A stretch of 64,000 nucleotides of DNA from Bacteroidota bacterium (lineage in GTDB: Bacteria; Bacteroidota; Bacteroidia; Bacteroidales; Prolixibacteraceae). Every line of letters starts with the position of its first letter. Within the stretch, counting starts at the first letter, position 1. Location of the stretch: NCBI GenBank assembly GCA_023428545.1, contig JAEYXH010000012.1, positions 39,067-103,066 on the forward strand. The letters are read 5' to 3'. Made by a program: the position numbers and the translations under genes. Below, in pieces: positions 8,658 through 16,064 of this stretch. The notes beneath the pieces are model-generated. The model was not told where the DNA came from, did no database searches, and worked only from the letters and a program-made list of their open reading frames with translations.

Positions 8658-9272
8658 ATGCACATTGCAGTTGCCGGTAACATTGGGGCAGGCAAAACAA
8701 CCCTCACGGAACTTCTTTCGAAACATTATGGTTGGGTCCCCAATTTTGAAGATGTGGATGACAATCCTTATCTCAACGATTTTTATAATGACATGCAGAG
8801 ATGGTCTTTTAATCTCCAGATCTATTTTCTGAATTCCAGGTTTAACCAGATACTGGAGATACGTAAATCGGGGAAAACTATCATTCAGGACAGGACCATT
8901 TACGAGGATGCCGAAATATTCGCCCCAAATCTACATTCAATGGGATTGATGAGTACGCGTGATTTTAAAAACTATAAGACGTTGTTCGATCTGATGACCA
9001 GTCTCGTGCAACCTCCTGATCTTCTCATCTATTTGAAAGCTTCAATTCCTACCCTGGTTAATCAGATTGAAAAACGGGGCAGGGAGTACGAAAACTCTAT
9101 CAGATTGGATTACCTAAGGCAACTGAACGACCGTTATGAAACATGGATCAGAAGTTACACCTTAGGGAAGCTGTTGATTGTGAATGTTGATGATTTGAAT
9201 TTTGCAACCAATAAGGAAGACTTAAGCACCGTTATCAACAAAGTGGATGCCCAATTGTACGGATTATTTTAA
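8658..9272 (+). CDS. Deoxynucleoside kinase
   Basis: A 204-residue kinase that phosphorylates deoxynucleosides for salvage into dNTPs. Walker A is GNIGAGKTTL at residues 7-16; the DRTIYEDAE motif near residue 75 corresponds to the DRS substrate/magnesium motif; a lid-like RGREYENSIRLDYL segment with arginines is near residue 136. Length is normal for the dNK family. It may be deoxyadenosine or deoxyguanosine kinase-like, but specificity cannot be read with certainty. Confidence 0.9.
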   Translation: MHIAVAGNIGAGKTTLTELLSKHYGWVPNFEDVDDNPYLNDFYNDMQRWSFNLQIYFLNSRFNQILEIRKSGKTIIQDRTIYEDAEIFAPNLHSMGLMSTRDFKNYKTLFDLMTSLVQPPDLLIYLKASIPTLVNQIEKRGREYENSIRLDYLRQLNDRYETWIRSYTLGKLLIVNVDDLNFATNKEDLSTVINKVDAQLYGLF

Positions 9273-9290
9273 TCTGTAACAGGCATGTGT

Positions 9291-9339
9291 GAATCTCCCC
9301 TGAAGTATGATCTTTTTGGTCAGAGGGCAGGGGAGATTC
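9291..9339. promoter_or_regulatory. 12-bp inverted repeat between two convergent genes
   Basis: GAATCTCCCCTG (9291-9302) and CAGGGGAGATTC (9328-9339) are perfect reverse complements around a 25-nt spacer. The right arm lies inside the last codons of the minus-strand adenosine-kinase-like gene (stop at 9320-9322); the left arm lies between the genes. No T-tract adjoins the stem on the plus side; it may help end or stabilise transcripts of the convergent pair. Confidence 0.5.
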
Positions 9340-10339
9340 CCTGTTCTATGCATTTTACTCTTTCCAGGATTCCATTCCACTCCGTATCTGGTATTTTGGC
9401 ACCCATATATTCCACTACCTTGGATGAAACAAAAGAAGCAATATCTCCGCATTGCTGAAGATCAAGTCCATGAGTGAGCCCATATAAAAAACCTGCGGCA
9501 TAAGTGTCGCCGGCGCCAGTGGTGTCAATGGCATTGGCCATAACCGGACTAAGCCTGATCATCTCACCCTTAAACATTGCCAGGGAGCCACTTTTTCCTG
9601 TTTTGACTATGGCAAGATCACATAACCCGGCGATTTCCCTTAGTGCTTGCTCAGGCTCTTTGCCTGTAAAGGCGAGGGCTTCTTCTTCGTTCGCAAATAC
9701 GATATGCACATAGTCTTTTACAAGTTTTTTAAGGAAATCCAAATTCTGGGCAACGATGTTAAAGCTGGAAAGATCGATCGCAACCTTGAGCCCGGATTCA
9801 TGACCTTTTTGTAAGATGGTCTTAATGAGATCGTGATTTTGTACAAGGTATCCCTCAACATAGAGTATATCGTAAGAACTCATCAATTCATGTGTAAACT
9901 CTGAAGGGTATAGGTCAGCAGCTGCCCCAAGATAGGTCGCCATTGTTCTTTCGGAATCGGGACTTACCATTGCCATGACACGACCGGTATTTAATTTGCC
10001 CGGAAAAAGATGCGTATTGATTTTCTTTTTGTGAAATTCGGATGAGAACGCCTCTCCCAATTCATCGTTTCCCACCTTGCCTGCATAACCACAATGAACG
10101 CCCAGACTTGCAAGTGCATGAATCGTATTCGCCGCTGAGCCACCGGTGGTAACTTCTTTTCGATAAGCTTTGGTGGCTTCAAATATGATTTCAGATTGGT
10201 TGTTGTCTACCAGGGTCATGCTTCCACGGGAAAGACCAAAGTTATTTAGGAAACTATCGTCTGGCAAGGCGATCATTATGTCAACAAGCGCATTGCCAAT
10301 TCCCAAAATACGTGTAGGGGTTTTTACTTGATATTTCAT
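9320..10339 (-). CDS. PfkB-family adenosine kinase-like enzyme
   Basis: A 339-residue sugar/nucleoside kinase. It opens GIGNALVDIMIAL, has the GGSAANT substrate-binding signature near residue 66, and the intact catalytic motif DTTGAGDTYAAGF near residue 268. Bacteroidota proteins of this length and pattern are normally annotated as adenosine kinase or PfkB carbohydrate kinase; the Ala/Asn-rich N-terminal motif favours nucleoside-type substrates. It is convergent with the deoxynucleoside kinase gene, so two salvage kinases face each other. Unlike the PfkB-like protein at 1031-1936, all catalytic residues are present. Confidence 0.85.
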   Translation of the reverse strand: MKYQVKTPTRILGIGNALVDIMIALPDDSFLNNFGLSRGSMTLVDNNQSEIIFEATKAYRKEVTTGGSAANTIHALASLGVHCGYAGKVGNDELGEAFSSEFHKKKINTHLFPGKLNTGRVMAMVSPDSERTMATYLGAAADLYPSEFTHELMSSYDILYVEGYLVQNHDLIKTILQKGHESGLKVAIDLSSFNIVAQNLDFLKKLVKDYVHIVFANEEEALAFTGKEPEQALREIAGLCDLAIVKTGKSGSLAMFKGEMIRLSPVMANAIDTTGAGDTYAAGFLYGLTHGLDLQQCGDIASFVSSKVVEYMGAKIPDTEWNGILERVKCIEQGISPAL

Positions 10340-10658
10340 TTCGAGTTTCTTTTAAGGGAACAGTAAATTAAGAAAGATATGCGCCCTGCCGATTGAAAAG
10401 TAATGGTTTTATGACACCGCAGTAGCCACATCTGTCATGACTTAAATAATACAGCATAAAACGCTGCAAAATTAGGGTATTTTTCAACCTGACCAAGAAT
10501 GTAACGGTCTTGTGGATTCTACAAGTCGGGTTAATCGGTTAAAGGTTTATCGGGATTTATAGTCTACGCATGAATCCGTTATGATGGATAATCTTGATTA
10601 GAAGAGTAAATGTGTATATTTTGTAAGATACAGTAAAACAGATACATATAAACAAAAA

Positions 10659-10673
10659 GTTGATAAAATCAAC
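10659..10673. promoter_or_regulatory. FNR/CRP-like palindrome GTTGAT-AAA-ATCAAC
   Basis: A perfect 15-bp palindrome resembling the FNR box (TTGAT-N4-ATCAA) but with a spacer of three instead of four. A second half site, ATCAAC, follows at about 10687. It lies 250 bp before the redox operon. Confidence 0.4.
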
Positions 10674-10743
10674 ACCGATGAAAAAATCAACACATGACTT
10701 AAACGGCAGATATACAGGCATATAGTAATATGTGCCTGTTATA

Positions 10744-10797
10744 GTGTTTAAAAAATAAACACAATGAAGTGTGGTATAAGTAAACACAAATAAGTGT
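10744..10797. promoter_or_regulatory. Tandem TAAACAC-N6-GTGT operator-like repeats
   Basis: GTGTTTA (10744-10750) faces TAAACAC (10756-10762), followed by GTGT (10769-10772); then a second TAAACAC (10781-10787) and GTGT (10794-10797). This gives two ACAC-N6-GTGT dyads exactly 25 bp apart. They sit about 45-95 bp upstream of the sigma-54-like element, the usual place for paired activator sites. The NtrC-type regulator encoded at 17752-19092 is the obvious candidate binder (inference). Confidence 0.5.
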
Positions 10798-10838
10798 AAA
10801 TAGTTGAAAATAAGTATGATAAAGTGAGATAAAATGAT

Positions 10839-10854
10839 TGGCATCAATATTGAC
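10839..10854 (+). promoter_or_regulatory. Sigma-54-like -24/-12 element
   Basis: TGGCAT-CAATA-TTGAC resembles the sigma-54 consensus TGGCAC-N5-TTGCA with the correct GG-to-G spacing; the -12 dinucleotide is GA rather than the expected GC, which weakens it. Start of transcription would fall near 10865, about 58 nt before the operon's first codon. Confidence 0.35.
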
Positions 10855-10922
10855 TAATGATATTGCAGGTAGGCAATACTACCAAAAATGAAATCATATA
10901 AGAACAATAAATAATTGCAATC

Positions 10923-12602
10923 ATGAAAACCATTTCTTACTTACTGATCGGATTTTTCCTGACGGTTTTTACGCTCACAGGAAATTGTGCCGAAGGAGAA
11001 AATTCTGTTGGTCAGACTCCGGCAAATGGATCACTCGAAATTAAAAGCGCTCCCGGGCTTAGTGGCCTGGCGAAAAGCTGGACTGAGGAATTCAGCAACT
11101 CTTTCAAAAGTGCAAATGTTACTTTCGAATCTATCGAAGGACAGCCAATGATTGTTGGCCAGGAGATTCTTTTGGTAACCGGTGCCTCCCAATCTTTGGT
11201 AAAGAATCCTGAATTGTGGAAGATGGTTGTTGGTCGGGACGCAGTTGTTCCGGTTATCAGCACTTCGAATCCATTCATGAGCCGAATCAATGAAGTTGGA
11301 ATCAACAGTGAAACACTCCATGCTCTTTTAACTGAAGAAAGCATGACATGGGGTGCCCTTTTAGGCATTGAAGACAACACCCCGGTTTCGTTGATTTGTC
11401 TCGACGACATCCATGTGAAAGATAGTTTTGCCGGGTATGCCCGTGTTGAAACGGATTCGTTTAATGGAAAATTATTTGCTGAGCCTGCTTCTGTGCTTGC
11501 CGCTGTGAATTCAGACAAACTTTCAATAGGTTTCTGCAGACTTACAGATATTCCTAAAGGAGAATGGGATGCCAACAATGGTAGTTTCATCATATTGCCC
11601 ATCGATAAAAACAGAAATGGAAAGATCGATGATTTCGAAAATATCTATTCATCATTGGCTGACTTCACAAGGGGAATTTGGATTGGAAAATATCCGGCAG
11701 CTTTAAGCGGCAACATTTACGCTGTTATGGGTGCTGCGCCTGAGAGTGAAGTTGCGAAATCCTTTCTGTCATGGATCAACGAAGATGGACAAAAAGTCCT
11801 TGGCATGAATGGATTTTCCGAATTGTTGTCGAGTGAAAAGGCAACCAACCTGGAAGCCATGAATGTTCCGATTGTATTGGAAGAAGTGGTTGATTCAGCA
11901 TCAGGAAAGTACACTTGGTTGATAGTGCTGGGTATTTTGGTGTTGTCGGGTGCCGCAATTTTCGGTTACGGAATGTTCAAGCAGAGCCGCTCATTGGTTC
12001 GGGTAGAAGGAAGTCCGGTATTTCATGCCGCCCTCACTGAAGAATCCATTCTTGCACCTGCTGGTTTAATGTACGATAAAACCCATACCTGGGCTTTCAT
12101 GGAAAAGGATGGTAACGTCAGGGTTGGAATTGATGATTTCATTCAGCATATAACTGGTCAGATTACCAGGGTAGTATTGAAGAATGAAGGCGACACAGTT
12201 CGTAAAGGCGAAAAGCTTTTATCAATAATCCGTGACGGGAAACAATTGGATATTTATTCTCCCGTGTCAGGAACTATCAAGCAGTCAAACCAGCTACTCA
12301 TAGGTAAGTCATCCTTGCTAAACGATGCTCCCCATGCAGAAGGATGGGTTTATATGGTTGAGCCGCGGAATTGGTTCAGGGAAAGCCAGTTTATGCTTAT
12401 GGGCGAAAAATATAAAGATTGGATTTCAGATGAATTTACCCGCCTCAAGGATTTCATTGCCGCATCAGTATACCGCAATCAAGGAGTTTATGCACATGTG
12501 GTACTGCAAGACGGTGGCGAAATCACCGATCAGGTTCTTGCCGATCTCGGACCTGAAATCTGGGAAGACTTCCAGACCAATTTTATAGACGTGAACAGGT
12601 AA
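10923..12602 (+). CDS. Solute-binding-like domain / TM / H-protein-like fusion protein
   Basis: A 559-residue membrane-anchored protein. A signal peptide (about residues 1-22) leads into a periplasmic domain of about 300 residues resembling phosphate/PstS-type solute-binding proteins (for example GRDAVVPVISTSNPF near residue 103). Residues 228-239 form a textbook EF-hand calcium loop, DKNRNGKIDDFE. A transmembrane helix at about 333-355 is followed by a glycine-cleavage H-protein-like domain (about 375-485: VGIDDFIQHITGQ, YSPVSG, EGWVY) and a 70-residue tail containing VVLQDGGE and EIWEDF. The lysine of DGK (440) is one residue nearer YSPVSG than the lipoylated lysine of true H-protein, so lipoylation is doubtful. 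It starts the operon with the ferredoxin and NrfD genes. Confidence 0.8.
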   Translation: MKTISYLLIGFFLTVFTLTGNCAEGENSVGQTPANGSLEIKSAPGLSGLAKSWTEEFSNSFKSANVTFESIEGQPMIVGQEILLVTGASQSLVKNPELWKMVVGRDAVVPVISTSNPFMSRINEVGINSETLHALLTEESMTWGALLGIEDNTPVSLICLDDIHVKDSFAGYARVETDSFNGKLFAEPASVLAAVNSDKLSIGFCRLTDIPKGEWDANNGSFIILPIDKNRNGKIDDFENIYSSLADFTRGIWIGKYPAALSGNIYAVMGAAPESEVAKSFLSWINEDGQKVLGMNGFSELLSSEKATNLEAMNVPIVLEEVVDSASGKYTWLIVLGILVLSGAAIFGYGMFKQSRSLVRVEGSPVFHAALTEESILAPAGLMYDKTHTWAFMEKDGNVRVGIDDFIQHITGQITRVVLKNEGDTVRKGEKLLSIIRDGKQLDIYSPVSGTIKQSNQLLIGKSSLLNDAPHAEGWVYMVEPRNWFRESQFMLMGEKYKDWISDEFTRLKDFIAASVYRNQGVYAHVVLQDGGEITDQVLADLGPEIWEDFQTNFIDVNR

Positions 12603-12638
12603 CCAAATCAACTTAAATTCTAACATAAATCTTACATC

Positions 12639-13505
12639 ATGAGTATCAATCGACGCAACTTTTTTAAGACTGTCGGAGTTGCCGGGTTAACACTAACTGG
12701 ATTGGAAAGTTTGGGGTCACCTGCTGAAGCAGCAAGTGAAAATGACACCGAATTTTACGGATTCCTATATGACTCGACAATTTGTATAGGATGTAGGGCA
12801 TGTGAAAAGGCATGCGCCAAGGCCCACGACTTCCCGGAGCCGGAGGATGACGCTGAGGTGGGAGTTGTTCGTAAAACAAGCATAACCCAACGAAGCGTAA
12901 TCAATAAGTACGAAACCTCCCAGGGAGAAATGATGGTGCGCCATGCCTGTATGCACTGCAACGAACCCGCTTGTGCCTCGGCTTGCCTGACACAGGCAAT
13001 GTACAAAACAAAGGAGGGTCCTGTAATTTGGAGAGCCGATAAGTGTATGGGCTGCCGTTATTGCATGATTTCATGTCCTTTTGATGTACCCAAGTTTGAT
13101 TATCACAGCTCGAATCCAATAATCCAGAAATGTGATATGTGTTTCGACAGGGTGCAAAACGGTGAAATACCAATATGTGCCGAAACATGTGGCGATGCCT
13201 TGTTCTTTGGTACCCGAAGGGAATTGATTGCCGAAGCAAACCGAAGAATTTCTGAAAGTCCGGATTCATATATCCCGCAGATTTTTGGTGAAAAAACAGC
13301 GGGTGGAACCAGTTCATTATACTTGTCACCTGTTCCGTTTGACGAAGTGGGATTAAACACCAAGGTTTCGAATGAATCCTATCCGGCAAAAACGAAAGGA
13401 TTCCTGTATAGCGTGCCTTCAGTATTTGTTCTGCTTCCTTCACTTCTTCTGGGCATGCACGAAGCAACCAAATCAAAACAACCAAAAAATCACGACAATG
13501 ACTAG
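12639..13505 (+). CDS. Four-cluster ferredoxin subunit, Tat-exported and membrane-anchored (HybA/DsrO-like)
   Basis: A 288-residue electron-transfer subunit. A twin-arginine signal (INRRNFFKT) is followed by four cysteine groups for [4Fe-4S] clusters: CIGCRACEKAC (49-59), CMHCNEPACASAC, CMGCRYCMISC, and CDMC with CAETC. A hydrophobic helix near the C-terminus (about 252-272) should anchor it facing the periplasm, as in HybA. It would pass electrons between an unknown partner and the NrfD-type quinone protein encoded next, whose gene overlaps its end by 8 bp. No molybdenum or nickel-iron catalytic subunit is encoded nearby. Confidence 0.9.
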   Translation: MSINRRNFFKTVGVAGLTLTGLESLGSPAEAASENDTEFYGFLYDSTICIGCRACEKACAKAHDFPEPEDDAEVGVVRKTSITQRSVINKYETSQGEMMVRHACMHCNEPACASACLTQAMYKTKEGPVIWRADKCMGCRYCMISCPFDVPKFDYHSSNPIIQKCDMCFDRVQNGEIPICAETCGDALFFGTRRELIAEANRRISESPDSYIPQIFGEKTAGGTSSLYLSPVPFDEVGLNTKVSNESYPAKTKGFLYSVPSVFVLLPSLLLGMHEATKSKQPKNHDND

Positions 13506-14724
13506 TCCTGCATATCCTATTACAACCGAAAAGAAAGAAAAAACCATCTGGAAATTTATCATCGAAGAGTTGAAACCCAGAGGTAAATGGCTTACCCCGT
13601 TCAATATCATTTCACTGCCTGTTATGCTTGCAGGCCTGGTACTGATTGTATATAGGTTTACTGACGGTCTCGGGGCAGTATCCAATGTCAATCAGGAGAT
13701 TCCCTGGGGCTTGTGGAAAGGATTCAATGTGGTCACTGGCGTAGCTTTCGCAGGTGGTGCCTATGTGTTGACTTTTATGGTTTACATCCTGAAAATGGAT
13801 AAATACCACTCGATTGTCAGGGTTACCGTTTTAAACGGATTCCTCGCGTATATGTTTTATGCCGGGGCCTTGGTTCTTGACCTCGGAAAACCGTGGAATA
13901 TATTTAATCCAATTATTGGAAACAGCTTTGGGGCAAGTTCCGTTCTTTTTCTGGTGGCCTGGCATTTCATGCTGTATATTTTTGCCCAGCTGATTGAGTT
14001 CTCTCCTGCCGTTGCAGAATGGCTTGGCGCACGCACGGCAAGGAAGATTTTGGCTGGAATGACCATAGGTGCCGTAATTTTTGGTATTACTTTATCCACA
14101 CTGCATCAATCAGGCCTGGGTGCCTTGTTCCTGATGGCCAGCGAAAAAATCCACCCGCTCTGGTACAATGAGTTTTTACCGATTCTTTTTTTGGTGTCCA
14201 GTGTTTTTGCTGGCTTGTCGATGGTGATTTTTCAGGGATCCATTACCAATAAGGTTTTTGCTGATCAGTTGGGAAAAGATCATCGTAAAAAGGATCATGG
14301 AATAATTCACGGTTTGGCACGTGTATGTGCAGGAGCGCTGTTTGCTTACCTTTTCATGCAAATAATTGTCTTTATACACGGACAACACTGGGCCCTCCTT
14401 AACACTCCCATGGGATACTGGTGGTTGTTTGAAATTATAGGTTTCGTTGTATTACCATTGTTTCTTTTCCTTTACAGTTACAGGAACTTCAATATAACGA
14501 TGATCAAGGTTGCCTCAATCATTGCTATTGTAGGGATAATCCTTAACAGGCTGAATGTGTCGATCATTGCTTTCAGATGGGATGCGGCTGTCCATTATGT
14601 TCCGTCATGGATGGAAATTGTGATCACTGCAGCCATAATCTTTACCCAGATCTGGATTTTCAGGTGGGTTATTCACCGTATGCCTGTACTCAGGGAATCA
14701 CCTGAATGGGCCAGGGACCATTAA
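13498..14724 (+). CDS. NrfD/HybB-family integral membrane quinone-interacting subunit
   Basis: A 408-residue protein with about ten transmembrane helices, matching the longer HybB/DsrP-type branch of the NrfD/PsrC family that exchanges electrons with menaquinone. Conserved-looking stretches are NQEIPWGLWKGFNVVTGVAFAGG style loops near residue 65 and a helix-rich core. I start it at the ATG at 13498: it overlaps the ferredoxin stop by 8 bp, is followed at once by the polar N-terminal arm, and gives the normal family length. An in-frame ATG at 13372 would add 42 residues encoded inside the ferredoxin gene and is unlikely. Confidence 0.88.
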   Translation: MTSPAYPITTEKKEKTIWKFIIEELKPRGKWLTPFNIISLPVMLAGLVLIVYRFTDGLGAVSNVNQEIPWGLWKGFNVVTGVAFAGGAYVLTFMVYILKMDKYHSIVRVTVLNGFLAYMFYAGALVLDLGKPWNIFNPIIGNSFGASSVLFLVAWHFMLYIFAQLIEFSPAVAEWLGARTARKILAGMTIGAVIFGITLSTLHQSGLGALFLMASEKIHPLWYNEFLPILFLVSSVFAGLSMVIFQGSITNKVFADQLGKDHRKKDHGIIHGLARVCAGALFAYLFMQIIVFIHGQHWALLNTPMGYWWLFEIIGFVVLPLFLFLYSYRNFNITMIKVASIIAIVGIILNRLNVSIIAFRWDAAVHYVPSWMEIVITAAIIFTQIWIFRWVIHRMPVLRESPEWARDH

Positions 14725-14810
14725 TGGCATTGAATTCTGATTAGATGAAGAACTACAATTAATCAATAATAATGATGTGCAATTTTCGCATCATATAAAA
14801 CAATAAAATC

Positions 14811-15533
14811 ATGGATGGATTTACTTACACCAATATTTTTGCGACAAAAGGAATAGAGTATATCGCAATATTGTCCTTTTTCGCTCTCCTGATTCCCTTC
14901 TGGTTTATGCTTAGCAAACAGGTAAAGGTGAACAGGGAAATCAAAAGGACGCTAGGCTTGTTAACTGCAGCGAGCCTCAGGCTTCCCAAGGGATTGCTGT
15001 TTAGCAAATACCACAGCTGGACTCATCTCGATCAAAACGGTTTGGCGAAAGTTGGGATAGATGATTTCCTGGTAAGGATTACCGGTGACATTAACCTGTC
15101 GCAACTCAAAAAGGCCGGGGAACAAGTATCCCAGGGTGATTTGCTCATGACAATTGAAGTGGAAGGGAAAATGCTGAATATACTATCTCCTATCTCGGGT
15201 GAAATAGTTTCGGCAAATCTGATGTTGCTTCAGCAACCAGAACTTCTATTCTCTGATCCGTATACGACTGGATGGGTTTACCGTATTCAGCCTGTGAACT
15301 GGACAGCTGAAACCAGTGCGTTGTTGCTGGGCAGTGATGCTTCACACTGGTATACACATGAACTTGAAAGATTCAGGGATTTTCTTGGAAAATCAGCCGG
15401 AAAATATGCTCCCGGAATGACGCAGGCTGTGCTTCAGGATGGTGGAGAACTATTGGAGCATTCATTGACAATGATGCCAAAAGAAATCTGGGCCGATTTC
15501 CAAAGTGAGTTCCTGGGGAATGTCAATGATTAG
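14811..15533 (+). CDS. Membrane-anchored H-protein-like subunit
   Basis: A 240-residue protein with one N-terminal transmembrane helix (about 13-38) and a cytoplasmic H-protein-like domain (VGIDDFLVRITGD near residue 82, LSPISG near 125, TGWVYRIQPVNW near 152). It ends in the same tail as the first operon protein (AVLQDGGE, KEIWADF). The two proteins are clearly homologous over about 190 residues. The lysine of EGK (120) is again one residue closer to the SPxSG turn than in lipoylated H-protein. No gcvP/gcvT genes are near, so a glycine-cleavage role is unlikely; a structural or electron-transfer role in the NrfD complex is inferred. Last gene before the terminator at 15610. Confidence 0.8.
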   Translation: MDGFTYTNIFATKGIEYIAILSFFALLIPFWFMLSKQVKVNREIKRTLGLLTAASLRLPKGLLFSKYHSWTHLDQNGLAKVGIDDFLVRITGDINLSQLKKAGEQVSQGDLLMTIEVEGKMLNILSPISGEIVSANLMLLQQPELLFSDPYTTGWVYRIQPVNWTAETSALLLGSDASHWYTHELERFRDFLGKSAGKYAPGMTQAVLQDGGELLEHSLTMMPKEIWADFQSEFLGNVND

Positions 15534-15609
15534 TAACTCTCTGAAGCTATGAATCTCATTGGGCTCATTTTTTAAAACCGTGAGTTTATAGGGAATCACA
15601 GGAATACAG

Positions 15610-15645
15610 AAAAGAGGCTGTCTCAAAAACGAGACGGCCTCTTTT
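15610..15645 (+). terminator. Strong rho-independent terminator of the redox operon
   Basis: A 15-bp stem (AAAAGAGGC, one T-G wobble, GTCTC) with a 6-nt loop, ending in a TTTT tract; the A-run on the left side makes it usable in both directions. It lies 77 bp past the last operon gene and separates it from the two-component genes. Confidence 0.8.
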
Positions 15646-15652
15646 AGTCAAA

Positions 15653-15915
15653 TGCGCCATTTTAGAAATTTAGGCAAGGACAAGTATGAGTTAACTCCTA
15701 CACCGAGTCGTATATTGTATAGTTCTTCTACGCATATTGTACATATATTGAATAGTTAAATACGGACAATATACGCAGAAGCAGCGTCCAATATACGTTG
15801 AATTACCGAACTTGTACCAAACGGATATATTGTAAGGAGGGGTTCATTACGGAAGGTAAATGAGATAATCAATTTTCAAGATCCACCAAGAGTAAAAATA
15901 CAATGAAATGGCGCA
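15653..15915. repeat. Inverted-repeat element, possible MITE-like relic
   Basis: Bounded by perfect 10-bp inverted repeats (15653-15662, 15906-15915). Inside, two 31-nt arms (15710-15740 and 15766-15796) are reverse complements at 24 of 31 positions around a 25-nt loop, with repeated GTATATTG/CAATATAC cores. It carries no coding frame. No target-site duplication could be made out, so its mobile origin is only a suggestion. Confidence 0.4.
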
Positions 15916-16064
15916 ATCGATTATGAATTTTGAAAGTATGGTTGACTTTTCAGATCATATCTTATATGTAGAATGATTATAAAATAGGGTGCCGGGCATA
16001 TGAAATTGGGATCAATTGAAAATTAGAAATTAAATTAGCGTCTGGTATCAATAATGCCTATAAA

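Larger units (their letters stand above)
10340..10922. other. 583-bp AT-rich divergent intergenic region, operator-rich
   Basis: Separates the adenosine-kinase-like gene (leftward) from the redox operon (rightward). No credible gene is present: the only longer open frame (10557-10847, minus) is a low-complexity AT-rich run without a family match. The region holds a GTTGAT palindrome, a cluster of TAAACAC/GTGT repeats and a sigma-54-like promoter, listed separately. A smaller inverted repeat, ACAGGCA (10712 area) to TGCCTGT (near 10738), is also present. Confidence 0.7.
15534..16064. other. 531-bp gene-free stretch with terminator and hairpin-forming repeats
   Basis: No supportable gene. Contains the operon terminator, a pair of 10-bp terminal-type inverted repeats (TGCGCCATTT at 15653 and AAATGGCGCA at 15906) and between them an 87-nt imperfect hairpin (15710-15796). 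The last 100 bp should contain the promoter of the sensor kinase gene, but no convincing boxes are visible. Confidence 0.6.

Noticed and set aside
10557..10847. 96-codon minus-strand open frame in the region before the redox operon
   Set aside because: Composition is AT-rich low complexity (Phe, Tyr, Ile), no ribosome site or family likeness, and it overlaps the palindromes and repeats better explained as operators.
12901..13485. Minus-strand open frame over the ferredoxin gene
   Set aside because: The plus strand has four intact cluster motifs; the antisense frame is a by-product.
13372..13497. Upstream start for the NrfD-type protein
   Set aside because: Would add 42 residues encoded inside the ferredoxin gene; the ATG at 13498 gives the family length and an 8-bp overlap typical of coupled genes.
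10923..15533. Glycine cleavage system role for the H-protein-like genes
   Set aside because: No gcvT or gcvP nearby, lipoyl-lysine spacing is wrong, and both proteins are membrane-anchored in a redox operon.
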